Origin: Luteitalea sp.
Lineage (GTDB): Bacteria; Acidobacteriota; Vicinamibacteria; Vicinamibacterales; Vicinamibacteraceae
Length of the DNA stretch: 64,000 nt
Assembly (NCBI GenBank): GCA_009377495.1
Contig: WHTZ01000006.1
Location: forward strand, 77,211-141,210
Reading direction: 5' to 3'
Below are positions 1-7,587 of the stretch, piece after piece. The notes under the pieces are model-generated. The model did not search any database. It worked only from the letters and a program-made list of their open reading frames with translations, and was not told the origin of the DNA. Numbering within the stretch: the first letter of the stretch is position 1; every line of letters begins with the position of its first letter. A program made the translations under genes and the position numbers.

Positions 1-1
1 G

Positions 2-1339
2 TTCGTCGATTCACAGACCCACCGTACGTTTATCGAGCGGCTCGCACAGGACGGGGCCGTCCGGGATCTACTCTTGCGGCTGCGCCGCATCGACGGCGGC
101 ATTGTTTGGGTCGAGGTGACGGCTCACGCGGAATTGGATGGGGATGCGCTCCGAATGCAGGCGCTGCTGCGGAACGTGAGCGAGCGGAAACGACTCGAAG
201 ACCAATCCCGCGACATCTATCACCAAATCTTACAGACCGAGAAGATGGCCGTGCTCGGTCAGACACTCTCCGGCGTCGCCCACGAGCTCAACAATCCTCT
301 CGCCACCATCCTGACCTTAGCCGAGCGTGTCGCGGGGCAAGACGTCGCACCACGGGTCCAAGACGCGTTGCAGACAATCCTGGCTGAAGCGGAGCGGGCG
401 GCGAAGATCGTCCGGCATCTGCTCACGTTTGCGCGGAAGCGGCACACGACGCGTACGATGGTTGACGTCAACCAGATCGTGCGCGAGGCGCTCGAGCTTC
501 GGTTTTATGGCCGTGGCATCGACAACATCACCGTGACCGACGCCCTGGCGGCAGGTCTGCCCCACACGTTCGCAGACCCGCACCAGCTCCAACAAGTCGT
601 GCTCAACTTGATCATCAACGCCGAGCAGGCTATGCGCACCGCGCACGGTGGCGGCAAGCTTCTGGTTCGGAGCGGGCGCGACCCAGAGCACGACGCGATC
701 GTCCTGGAGGTCAGCGACGATGGTCCGGGCATTCCGCCGGAGGCGCAGTCGCGGATCTTCGATCCGTTTTACACGACGAAAGAGGCGGGACAGGGGACCG
801 GCCTGGGTCTGACCGTCGCATACGCGATCGTCCAAGAGCACGGCGGCCGGATCTCGGTGACGTCCGAGATCGGGCAGGGTACGTCCTTCCTGATCGAGCT
901 ACCAGCGGCGGGTGGACAGCTACGGGCGCCTGCTCGCAAGACGGCACCCGCAGTGCCGTTCGCGGGGGGCTTACGCGTGTTGCTCGTGGAGGATGAGGTC
1001 GCCCTCGCGGCGGCGGTTGCCGATGCGCTAACCGACGCAGGGTTCCTCGTCGATCGCGCCGTCGATGGTCAGCAGGCTCTCGCACGCGTCCAGGCGCAGG
1101 CGCAGGCTTACGATTTGATCGTCTGCGATCTTCGCATGCCGCGCCTCGACGGGCCGTCGTTCTACCGCGCCATCGCCGACAAGACGCCAAGCCTCGCCCG
1201 GCGCGTCGTGTTCGTCACGGGTGACGTGGTCGGCGACGACGCCTCTCGGTTCCTCGAAGAGAGCGGATGCCGCTGGCTCGCCAAGCCGTTCCGCCTCGGC
1301 GACCTGCTGTCTATCGCGCGCGAAGTCGTCTCCGGATAG
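2..1339 (+). CDS. hybrid sensor histidine kinase with C-terminal receiver domain (5' truncated by window)
   Basis: The frame is open from base 2, so the gene starts before the window. The first ~45 residues look like the end of a PAS domain (GGIVWVEVTAHAEL, then ERKRLED). A HisKA dimerisation helix with the phospho-acceptor motif HELNNPLA follows, then a HATPase_c domain with an N box (LNLIINAEQAM), a G1 box (DDGPGIP) and a G2 box (GTGLGLTVAY). The last ~120 residues are a receiver domain with the acidic pair VEDE, the phospho-aspartate in CDLRMP and the lysine in AKPF. It should autophosphorylate and pass phosphate to its own receiver or to a separate regulator. No transmembrane segment is visible in the part present. 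Its 3' end overlaps the convergent sigma-factor ORF by 178 bp. The NtrC-type regulator at 3.1 kb is a possible partner, but that is only inferred from proximity. Confidence 0.93.
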   Translation, partial: FVDSQTHRTFIERLAQDGAVRDLLLRLRRIDGGIVWVEVTAHAELDGDALRMQALLRNVSERKRLEDQSRDIYHQILQTEKMAVLGQTLSGVAHELNNPLATILTLAERVAGQDVAPRVQDALQTILAEAERAAKIVRHLLTFARKRHTTRTMVDVNQIVREALELRFYGRGIDNITVTDALAAGLPHTFADPHQLQQVVLNLIINAEQAMRTAHGGGKLLVRSGRDPEHDAIVLEVSDDGPGIPPEAQSRIFDPFYTTKEAGQGTGLGLTVAYAIVQEHGGRISVTSEIGQGTSFLIELPAAGGQLRAPARKTAPAVPFAGGLRVLLVEDEVALAAAVADALTDAGFLVDRAVDGQQALARVQAQAQAYDLIVCDLRMPRLDGPSFYRAIADKTPSLARRVVFVTGDVVGDDASRFLEESGCRWLAKPFRLGDLLSIAREVVSG

Positions 1340-2190
1340 GGCAAGACGGCACGTTGGCGCGCACGGCCATCGCGCGGTGTAGATGCGGACACGCGGGCGC
1401 GGGCCATCGGGCTCTGCATGTGTGCGCGGTCGACGACAGCCGATCCAGAAGCGGAAGTCGTCGCGATCGCTGATGGGGTCGGTGCCTCACGGTCGGGTGC
1501 CAACGCTTGTCGCAGCCGCGCGACGGCGCGTGCGTGAAGCTGTGATACACGCGACTCATTGACGCCAATTTCTGCGCCAATCTCCTTCATCGTCGCTCCG
1601 CCGTAGTAATACAGGTTGATCAACCGGCGTTCCCGCGCAGGAAGCTGGGCAATGGCGCGATGCAGCGAACGACATCGCTCCGCCGCTTCGAGCTCCGCGT
1701 CGGGTGGCACCGTCTCCGGCGGCAGGCAAATAGCCGGTAGCAGGTAGTCGCCCGTCTCAGGAGCGCCCGCCGCCGACGTGGACTCGATGGTCCGAATGCG
1801 GACAACGGCCCGTCCGAGTCGCTCTTCGGTGGTCCCGAGATGCTCCGCGAGATCGGCGAGCGTCGGCTCGCGGCCGTGCTCGCGGCGCAGCCGGTCGCGG
1901 GCTTCATCGAGCTGTCGCCGCAAGCGCCGCACACCGCGTGGCCATGCCGCGCGTCGGAGCGCGTCAATCATGGCGCCTCGTACTCGCCGCTCCGCGAAGG
2001 TAACGAAACGGATGCCGCGTGACTCATCGAACCGCTGTACGGCATCGATCAAGCCCAACATGCCGTCCTGGACGAGATCATTCAGCTCCACCGAGTTGGG
2101 CATCGACGCCGCGACCCGGCGCGCGAGCGCCTCAACGAACGGTAGATGATCAACCAGGCGAGCCTGCGCGTCCTGACAGAGCGGCTCCAT
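1162..2190 (-). CDS. FliA/WhiG-like sigma-70 family sigma factor with a long C-terminal tail
   Basis: An alternative sigma factor. Region 2 is clear (LVQDGMLGLIDAVQRFDESRGIRF, shown by DGMLGLIDAV and FDESRG), followed by RVRGAMIDALR, a linker/region 3 (GREPTLADLAEHLG) and region 4 with the helix-turn-helix MKEIGAEIGVNESRVSQLH. Region 1 is absent, as in the FliA/WhiG group. The ATG at 2190 follows AGGAG with 5-nt spacing. The family normally ends near residue 235-250. Here ~100 more residues rich in Ser, Arg and Thr follow, and their last 59 codons lie antisense to the receiver domain of the convergent kinase gene. That tail may be read-through sequence rather than a functional domain. No flagellar genes are seen nearby, so the regulon cannot be named. 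Confidence 0.88.
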   Translation of the reverse strand: MEPLCQDAQARLVDHLPFVEALARRVAASMPNSVELNDLVQDGMLGLIDAVQRFDESRGIRFVTFAERRVRGAMIDALRRAAWPRGVRRLRRQLDEARDRLRREHGREPTLADLAEHLGTTEERLGRAVVRIRTIESTSAAGAPETGDYLLPAICLPPETVPPDAELEAAERCRSLHRAIAQLPARERRLINLYYYGGATMKEIGAEIGVNESRVSQLHARAVARLRQALAPDREAPTPSAIATTSASGSAVVDRAHMQSPMARARVSASTPRDGRARQRAVLPYPETTSRAIDSRSPRRNGLASQRHPLSSRNREASSPTTSPVTNTTRRARLGVLSAMAR

Positions 2191-2504
2191 CCTGTCTCCT
2201 CACCCCCGAGGGCCGATGGTTCCCCTCACCGCTCGACCCTCGCCGACGAATACCGCCGGTCCGCTCTCGAGGTCGCAAGCAAGGTGCCAAACCGTCCATT
2301 TTCCGACAGCTGCGTCCTCCGCGGGCGCTGTCTGCCGACAAAGGCACTCTATTCAACAACTTATGTGAGATGTGCGCTAATAGATCGTGGTCAAGCGAGG
2401 GCTCGGAGACCGATGAATCGTCAACGGCATGACAGCAACCCGCAGTGGGCGACGATTCCGTGACGATCCGAGGGGAGAAACGATGCCTGTGATCTTTTCT
2501 TCCG
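2191..2504. other. intergenic region upstream of the sigma factor
   Basis: 314 bp with no convincing gene. It must hold the sigma-factor promoter (leftward), but I could not assign -35/-10 boxes with confidence. Near 2476-2503 there is a decayed palindrome of the GATGCCTGT...ATCTTTTC type, resembling the one at 52731-52760. Confidence 0.5.
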
Positions 2505-2720
2505 CTACTCGTGCGGCGGGCGCAGGGCGTCCCACTGCTCGCGAATCTCACGAGTGGTCGCAAGGGCCTCGAGGGCGCCGCGCACCACCTGTGCGGCCCG
2601 CGACCGGCTCTGGTCGTCGGCGGCGCGTGCCTGGAGCAATTCGGCGTGGGCGAGGATGACGCCGAGCTGGTTGTTCAGGCGATGAAACAATGCAGTCAAG
2701 TCGACGGCGTCGGCAGGCAC
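2505..2720 (-). CDS. small stand-alone histidine-kinase dimerisation-like protein
   Basis: A 71-residue protein from a GTG at 2720 that is preceded by AAGGGA; a longer 95-residue version would start at a GTG at 2792. The core LFHRLNNQLGVILAHAELL looks like the H-box helix of a HisKA domain (compare HELNNPLA in the kinase at the window start), with a second helical segment after it. There is no ATPase domain. It could be a histidine phosphotransfer or dimerisation module, or an adaptor for the neighbouring two-component proteins. Function is inferred from this motif alone. It lies between the sigma factor and an NtrC-type regulator. Confidence 0.6.
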   Translation of the reverse strand: MPADAVDLTALFHRLNNQLGVILAHAELLQARAADDQSRSRAAQVVRGALEALATTREIREQWDALRPPHE

Positions 2721-2852
2721 GCGGTTCCCTTCTGCCTCGAGATTGCCGCGGCAAATGCCTGGTCTAGCGGCTATCAAGCCCGTCCCTCCCACTCTGTCCT
2801 TCAGTGTATCGGTCGAATCGGCGTGGGCATTAGGGAAGGTGCGAGGGGCTCC

Positions 2853-3007
2853 GGGTGCTTAACGGAAATGGGGGTCGCGAGATCTGGAGGGTCGGAAAAA
2901 GGGGACAGGCCCCTTTTTCGAGAACCAACGCCGACGAAAAAGGGGCCTGTCCCCTTTTTCTCCATCGTTCTGGCGATCGTCGTGACCCCCATTTCCGTTA
3001 AGCACCC
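2853..3007. mobile_element. 155-bp MITE-like element, copy 1
   Basis: Perfect 24-bp terminal inverted repeats (2853-2876 and 2984-3007) enclose a GC-rich core. The core has two long arms containing AAAAAGGGGACAGGCCCC and its complement around an 18-bp loop. The element is flanked directly by the 9-bp repeat AGGGGCTCC (2844-2852 and 3008-3016), which is what a target-site duplication would leave. It contains no ORF, so it is non-autonomous. A second copy of the same length lies at 32031-32185. Here it sits in the leader/promoter zone of the NtrC-type regulator. Confidence 0.85.
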
Positions 3008-3063
3008 AGGGGCTCCTCCCTCATTGACGGCGAGGCGTCGGATCGTCAAAATATCGACGGGTC

Positions 3064-4506
3064 GTGGAAATGACGGAAACCAAAACACATCTACTCCTGG
3101 TCGAGGACGAAGCCTCGCTCCGCCTCGCGGTAGCTGACTATCTCACGGGTCAGGGCTTCGCGGTGGAACAGGCGGCTACTGCCGAGGACGCCCTCGCGCG
3201 TCTGGACGATTTCGCCTTCGACGTCGTCATCACGGATCTCCGCTTGCCCGGGCAGAGCGGAACGGCTGTGCTGGACGCGGCGCTCAACCGATACCCAGAC
3301 GTCATTGTCATTGTCGTGACCGGGTACGGCACGGTGAAAGACGCCGTGACGGCCATCAAGAGCGGCGCAGCAGACTTCTTGACCAAGCCCTTTCAGCTCG
3401 ACGAGCTGCAGCTCGTGCTGCAGGGGGCGCTGGCGGTGCGCCGCCTGCGTTCGGAAAACGCCTACCTCCGTGCGCAGCTCCAAGAACGTTACCGGTTCGA
3501 GGGCATCGTCGGGCGCAGCCGACCGATGCGTGTGCTCTTTCATTTGCTCGAAACCGTCGCCGGGACGTCGAGCACGATTCTGATCTCCGGCGAGACGGGC
3601 ACGGGCAAGGAGCTTGTGGCGCGCGCGCTGCATCACAACAGTCCGCGCCGGCACGAGCGGCTCGTCGCCATCAACTGCAGCGCCATCCCCGAAACACTCC
3701 TGGAAGCTGAGCTCTTCGGACACGTGCGCGGTGCGTTTACCGGCGCCGTGACGACACGGAGTGGTCGTCTGGAACAGGCCAACCGGGGCACGCTCTTCCT
3801 TGACGAAGTTGGAACGATGAGTCCGGCGCTGCAAGCGAAGCTGCTGCGCGTACTGCAGGAACGTGAGTTCGAGCGGGTCGGTGACGCGCGCCCGATACGG
3901 GTCGACGTACGAGTGATCGCCGCCACCAACGCAGACCTCGCGCAGTTGGTCAAGACCGGGGCGTTCCGAGAGGATCTGTTCTATCGACTCAACGTGATTC
4001 CGGTGCGCTTACCACCGCTTCGCGAGCGGCGCGAAGATATCCCGCTGCTCGTGCAGCATTTCCTCGAAAAGCTCGGTGCCGAGATGCAACCTCCGCGACG
4101 AGGTGTCGCCTTCTCGCAGGCTGCCATGAGGCGCCTGATGCGCTACGCATGGCCGGGCAACATCCGTGAGCTGGAGAATGCGGTCGAGCGTGCATTGGCA
4201 CTGAGCCCCGGGTCCGCGCAGATCGACGTTGCCGCGCTTCCGCCCTCGCTCCAGGCAGTTGAGCTCGTGCAAGAAGAGCAGGATGTCGTCCTCCCGGAGG
4301 AGGGGCTTGCCATCGAGAGCTACATTGGCCGGATCGAGCATGGGCTGATTCGCCAGGCGCTCGCCCGCACGAGCGGCAACAAGCGGCAGGCCGCGGAGCT
4401 GCTGGGCCTCAAGCGCACGACGCTCATCGAGAAGCTCAAGCGGCTCGAGCGCGCTCTGGTGGAGCAGGATGGCGAGCCGCACCCTTCCGTCGAAGCGGAA
4501 GCGTGA
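3064..4506 (+). CDS. sigma-54 dependent NtrC-family response regulator
   Basis: A three-domain transcription activator. Residues ~5-125 are a receiver (VEDEASLR, phospho-aspartate in ITDLRLPG, lysine in TKPFQ). Residues ~150-390 are an AAA+ sigma-54 activator module with Walker A GETGTGKE, the sigma-54 contact loop GAFTGA, Walker B LFLDEVGT and the arginine-rich WPGNIRELEN segment. The C-terminus is a Fis-type helix-turn-helix (GNKRQAAELLGLKRTTL). It should drive open-complex formation at sigma-54 promoters when phosphorylated. The annotated start is a GTG at 3064; an ATG two codons later at 3070 is an equally good start. The MITE directly upstream may have displaced its native promoter. Its kinase partner is unknown. 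Confidence 0.93.
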   Translation: MEMTETKTHLLLVEDEASLRLAVADYLTGQGFAVEQAATAEDALARLDDFAFDVVITDLRLPGQSGTAVLDAALNRYPDVIVIVVTGYGTVKDAVTAIKSGAADFLTKPFQLDELQLVLQGALAVRRLRSENAYLRAQLQERYRFEGIVGRSRPMRVLFHLLETVAGTSSTILISGETGTGKELVARALHHNSPRRHERLVAINCSAIPETLLEAELFGHVRGAFTGAVTTRSGRLEQANRGTLFLDEVGTMSPALQAKLLRVLQEREFERVGDARPIRVDVRVIAATNADLAQLVKTGAFREDLFYRLNVIPVRLPPLRERREDIPLLVQHFLEKLGAEMQPPRRGVAFSQAAMRRLMRYAWPGNIRELENAVERALALSPGSAQIDVAALPPSLQAVELVQEEQDVVLPEEGLAIESYIGRIEHGLIRQALARTSGNKRQAAELLGLKRTTLIEKLKRLERALVEQDGEPHPSVEAEA

Positions 4507-4514
4507 AAGGCCCT

Positions 4515-4583
4515 GAGCGAGCGAAGCGAGTCGAAGGGAGCGAGCGAAGCGAGTCGAAGGGAGCGAGCGAAGCGAGTCGAAGG
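4515..4583. repeat. three perfect tandem copies of a 23-bp unit
   Basis: The unit begins GAGCGAGCGAAGCGAGTC and is repeated three times without change at 4515-4537, 4538-4560 and 4561-4583, starting 8 bp after the stop codon of the NtrC-type regulator. Similar CTTCGACTCGCTTCGCTC-type repeats are dispersed in many high-GC genomes. Confidence 0.9.
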
Positions 4584-4597
4584 GCCGATTCCTGATC

Positions 4598-5026
4598 ATG
4601 TCGCGCATCGCCTATTGGACGATTCTGGTTGGCACCGAGCCCACGGCGTTTCGTGCGCGCAACGTGGAGGATCTCGTGCCCACGCTGAAGCAACTGCAGC
4701 GCGGCCACCCGAACGCGGTGCTCAAGTGGTTCGAGGCCGGGCGGATTTGGGACTCGCCGGACCACGCGCGCGCTCATCGCGATCGAGGGCGGCGCGAGCT
4801 GCGACGCACACGAGAGCGCGACTGGCGGCCCGGTGGGGAGCATCGCGACCCGCGTGCGCGGCCCAAGGTGCCGCGCACGATCAAACGACGCCTCCTCGCG
4901 AGACGCTATGGCTGGAAGAAGACAGGCGATAGCGGTGAAGGCGGAGACGCGCCCCTCGACCACGCTCGGGCCAAGCCGCGGTTGAACCGACCGAGCGGCG
5001 GGAAAGGACGTCGGGGCAGTCGGTGA
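4598..5026 (+). CDS. small basic protein of unknown function
   Basis: 142 residues. The first ~60 look like a folded domain (SRIAYWTILVGTEPTAF, then LVPTLKQLQR and WFEAGRIW). The remainder is very basic and low in hydrophobic residues (RRELRRTRERDWRPGG; KVPRTIKRRLLARRYGWKK), suggesting nucleic-acid or ribosome binding, although no family is recognised. Its stop overlaps the GTG start of the next gene by 4 bp (GTGA), which implies translational coupling and supports this being a real gene. Confidence 0.65.
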   Translation: MSRIAYWTILVGTEPTAFRARNVEDLVPTLKQLQRGHPNAVLKWFEAGRIWDSPDHARAHRDRGRRELRRTRERDWRPGGEHRDPRARPKVPRTIKRRLLARRYGWKKTGDSGEGGDAPLDHARAKPRLNRPSGGKGRRGSR

Positions 5027-5343
5027 CGGTCCACGTCGTCTTGTATCGGCCACGCGCCGATTCGTCGGCCGAGGAGCGCGAGGCGCTCGTCAGCGCTACG
5101 AGAGCGGCGGCGCAGAGCATCCCCTCCGTCCGGCGGTTTCTCGTAGGTACTCGCGTGGCAAACGCACCAGATTACGTCATCACCGGCTTTCCCGAGTTCC
5201 CCTATGTCGCGCTCGTTGAGTTCGACGACGAGGCGGGATTGCAGGCGTATCTCCAGCATCCGGTCCACGTGAAGCTGGGCCAGCGGTTCAACGCACTCGC
5301 CGAAGCCGCGCTCGTCTACGACTTCAACGTGGAAGCTGTGTAG
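5023..5343 (+). CDS. Dabb-like small alpha/beta-barrel protein
   Basis: 106 residues resembling the stress-responsive A/B-barrel (Dabb) family: an N-terminal strand HVVLYRPR, a helix EEREALVSATRAAAQSIPSV, then FPYVALVEFDDEAGLQAYLQHPVHVKL with the typical Y-x-x-HP-H motif. Dabb proteins form dimeric ferredoxin-like barrels; the substrate is unknown. The GTG start at 5023 overlaps the upstream stop by 4 bp. The 3' end converges on dusB and overlaps its last codons by 28 bp. Confidence 0.8.
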   Translation: MTVHVVLYRPRADSSAEEREALVSATRAAAQSIPSVRRFLVGTRVANAPDYVITGFPEFPYVALVEFDDEAGLQAYLQHPVHVKLGQRFNALAEAALVYDFNVEAV

Positions 5344-6398
5344 CGAAAACGGGGACAGCCCTCGTTTTCGAAGAAGAAGGCTTCAATCACGTCGCGCAGC
5401 TCAGCGATCGACGCGCACTGATTGATGCGGACGCGGAGGTGCGATCCGTTCTCGACACCCTTCGTGTACCAAGACCCGAGGGCCCGAAGCTTGTTGATGA
5501 CCCACCGTTCGCGGCTCCGCGACGGCGCCTGGGCCACAGACGAGGAGGGCGAGGTAGGCGCGGCATGGCGGAAGCCTTCCGCCTCGTTCACGCGCTCGCC
5601 GAGCAGCAAGTCGATGTAGTCCAGCAGAAACCGCCCGCGTTCCTGCATCGTCACGTGGCGCGCTGGACGCCCGGCTCGCAGATCGGAGGCTTGGGCGAGA
5701 ATCCACGGGTTCCGGAGGATGCCGCGGCCGACGAGCACGCCTTGCGGCCCGCGCGCGAGCCGGTCGACGACCTGCTCCGGCTCAACGCAGTCACCGCTGC
5801 CAAAAACGGGGATCGCGACGCGCTCTGCGACGTGGGCAATGAGCCGCCAGTCCGACGCTCCCGAATAGCCCTGCGCGGCGGTTCGGCCATGCACGGTGAC
5901 GGCGGTCGCACCCGCGTCTTCGACCATCCTGGCCAGCAGTGGGGCGTTGATGTCGTGCTCGTTCCACCCAGCGCGCATCTTGACCGTTACCGGAATCCTC
6001 ACGGCCTTGGCCATTGCCCCCACGACCGTCGCCGCGTGCGCCGGCTCCCGCATCAGGCTACAGCCCGCATTGTGCTTGGAGATCTTCGGGACCGGGCAGC
6101 CCATGTTGATGTCGACAATGTCGGCACCCATGCCCTCGACGATCTGGGCTGCCGCAGCCATTTTGTCTGGGTCACCGCCGAAGATCTGGATGGAGACGGG
6201 TCGCTCCTCTTCGGTATATTCAGCGTATTCGAGCGTCCGATCGATGCCCCGCACGAGGCCTTCCGAGCTCACCATCTCCGACACGACGAGGCCGCAGCCG
6301 CCCTGGCGCTTCACCAGACGGCGGAACGCCGTGTCGGTCATGCCGGCCATCGGCGCGACGCCCAGCGGGAGGTCGAGCGCGAGCGATCCTATCTTCAT
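5316..6398 (-). CDS. dusB: tRNA-dihydrouridine synthase, DusB type
   Basis: A flavin-dependent enzyme reducing uridine to dihydrouridine in the tRNA D-loop. The TIM-barrel signatures are clear: GVAPMAGMTDTAFR (FMN site), SIQIFGG, the catalytic-cysteine motif NMGCPVPKISKHNAGC, TVKMRAGW, VHGRTAAQGYSG and GVLVGRGILRNPW. The start is the ATG at 6398, which overlaps the stop of the PPIase gene by 4 bp (ATGA); the upstream extension to 6509 lies inside that gene and has no Dus homology. The last ~18 codons are unusual: a REP-like palindrome supplies FENEGCPRF, and the final residues are antisense to the convergent Dabb-like gene. The native C-terminus was probably different. Confidence 0.94.
   Translation of the reverse strand: MKIGSLALDLPLGVAPMAGMTDTAFRRLVKRQGGCGLVVSEMVSSEGLVRGIDRTLEYAEYTEEERPVSIQIFGGDPDKMAAAAQIVEGMGADIVDINMGCPVPKISKHNAGCSLMREPAHAATVVGAMAKAVRIPVTVKMRAGWNEHDINAPLLARMVEDAGATAVTVHGRTAAQGYSGASDWRLIAHVAERVAIPVFGSGDCVEPEQVVDRLARGPQGVLVGRGILRNPWILAQASDLRAGRPARHVTMQERGRFLLDYIDLLLGERVNEAEGFRHAAPTSPSSSVAQAPSRSRERWVINKLRALGSWYTKGVENGSHLRVRINQCASIAELRDVIEAFFFENEGCPRFRYTASTLKS
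5344..5370. repeat. REP-like palindrome inside the 3' end of dusB
   Basis: A near-perfect palindrome CGAAAACGGGGACAGCCC...TTTTCG. It is one of a set of similar palindromes in the window (inside the 2.9 and 32.1 kb elements, and at 49.2 and 52.7 kb). It starts immediately after the stop codon of the Dabb-like gene and, on the other strand, codes for the FENEGCPRF segment near the end of DusB. Confidence 0.85.
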
Positions 6399-7504
6399 GA
6401 CTTCGTCGCTGACTGCTGCGGCTTCTGCTGCTCGATGGGTTGCTGGATCTTTTTCTGCACCTGCGCGACGGCTTGGTCGTACGCTTTCTTCACCTCGTCG
6501 TTCTTCCACTCGATGATGGCCTGCCCGCGCAGCCGTGCGAGGTATTTTTGAAACTCGGCTCCGCGCCTCGACTCGAAGATCGTCTGGTTGACCTCGTCGC
6601 GTGCCTCCTCGAATGTGGCCACCTTCTCTGGCGTGCGTGATTCAAGCTTGAAGAGCTGCCAACCTTCGTTCGTCTCCATCGCCTCACTTGCCTGGCCAGG
6701 CTTGAGCGTTTCCAGCAATTCCTGAAGGTTCGCCGACAGCTCCTTAGGCGCAAGCGGCCCAATCAGGCCGGCGTTGGCTCGCGACGGAGCATCTGACATC
6801 TCGCCCGCCACCTTCGCGAAGTCCTCACCGGCCTCGAGCCGCGCCTGCACCTTCTCGAGCTTCGTCTGCGCCGCTTGCACGGCATCTGGGTCCGCCGGCT
6901 TGCCCTCTTCAGCTTTGGGTAGCGACACGAGAATCTGACGCAACGTCACCGTCTCCTGCTCCGTGAACTCGTTCCGGTGCGCCTTGTAGTAAGCGCGCAA
7001 CTCGTCTTCGCTGATGTTCAGGCGGCTGTACACCTCTTGCTGCTGCAGCCGCTGCACGATCATCTGCTGTTCGATCTGCTTCCGGAGGGTCTCGACCGTC
7101 AGGCCCTCCTGCTTCAGCGCCGCCTTCCAGTCCTCATCCGACTCGAGCTTGTTCTCTTTGCGGATGCGTGCGAGGACCTCGCCAAATTGCTCGTCGGTCG
7201 GCCGAAGCCCGAGCTCGCGGCCCCGCTGCATCAGCAAGAGCGAGTCAATCGCGTTCAGCACGACCTGCGGCGTGACCTCGGCAACCGCCTTCTTGAACTG
7301 CGCGTCGTCGAGGTCAGATCCCGAACGCGACTGGTTGTTCAGCCGCTGCTCCAACGCCTCGGCCGTTTGTCGCTCCAGTTCCGTCTTGGTAATGATCTCG
7401 CCGTTCACCTTGACGAGAATCTGCTCGAGGATCTCAGCCCTGAGCGGCACCACGACGCTCACGGCGAGCACGCCACCGACCGCCAGGCACCTCAACATCT
7501 TCAT
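6395..7504 (-). CDS. periplasmic peptidyl-prolyl isomerase, SurA/PrsA-like (PpiC)
   Basis: A secreted folding factor of 369 residues. The ATG at 7504 gives a good signal peptide (MKMLRCLAVGGVLAVSVV, cleavage near LRA). Residues ~20-170 are a SurA_N-like helical chaperone domain (VKVNGEIITKTEL is characteristic). A PpiC parvulin domain follows (TVTLRQILVSL, GEDFAKVAGEMSDAP, NEGWQLFKLE). A Gln/Lys-rich tail (QKKIQQPIEQQKPQQ) ends the protein. It should assist folding of outer-membrane or periplasmic proteins. It is downstream of mfd and translationally coupled to dusB. A GTG/TTG start further upstream (7543) would disrupt the signal peptide. Confidence 0.9.
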   Translation of the reverse strand: MKMLRCLAVGGVLAVSVVVPLRAEILEQILVKVNGEIITKTELERQTAEALEQRLNNQSRSGSDLDDAQFKKAVAEVTPQVVLNAIDSLLLMQRGRELGLRPTDEQFGEVLARIRKENKLESDEDWKAALKQEGLTVETLRKQIEQQMIVQRLQQQEVYSRLNISEDELRAYYKAHRNEFTEQETVTLRQILVSLPKAEEGKPADPDAVQAAQTKLEKVQARLEAGEDFAKVAGEMSDAPSRANAGLIGPLAPKELSANLQELLETLKPGQASEAMETNEGWQLFKLESRTPEKVATFEEARDEVNQTIFESRRGAEFQKYLARLRGQAIIEWKNDEVKKAYDQAVAQVQKKIQQPIEQQKPQQSATKS

Positions 7505-7587
7505 GGTTGACTCCAGCCGCCCCGGGGGCGGTAATCCCTCCATTGTAAAGGTTCGAGGGCCAGGGCGCCTCTTGCCCCTTTACCGTG

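Noticed and set aside
5439-6551. 370-codon plus-strand ORF over dusB
   Set aside because: Antisense to dusB and the PPIase; composition only reflects the complementary codons.
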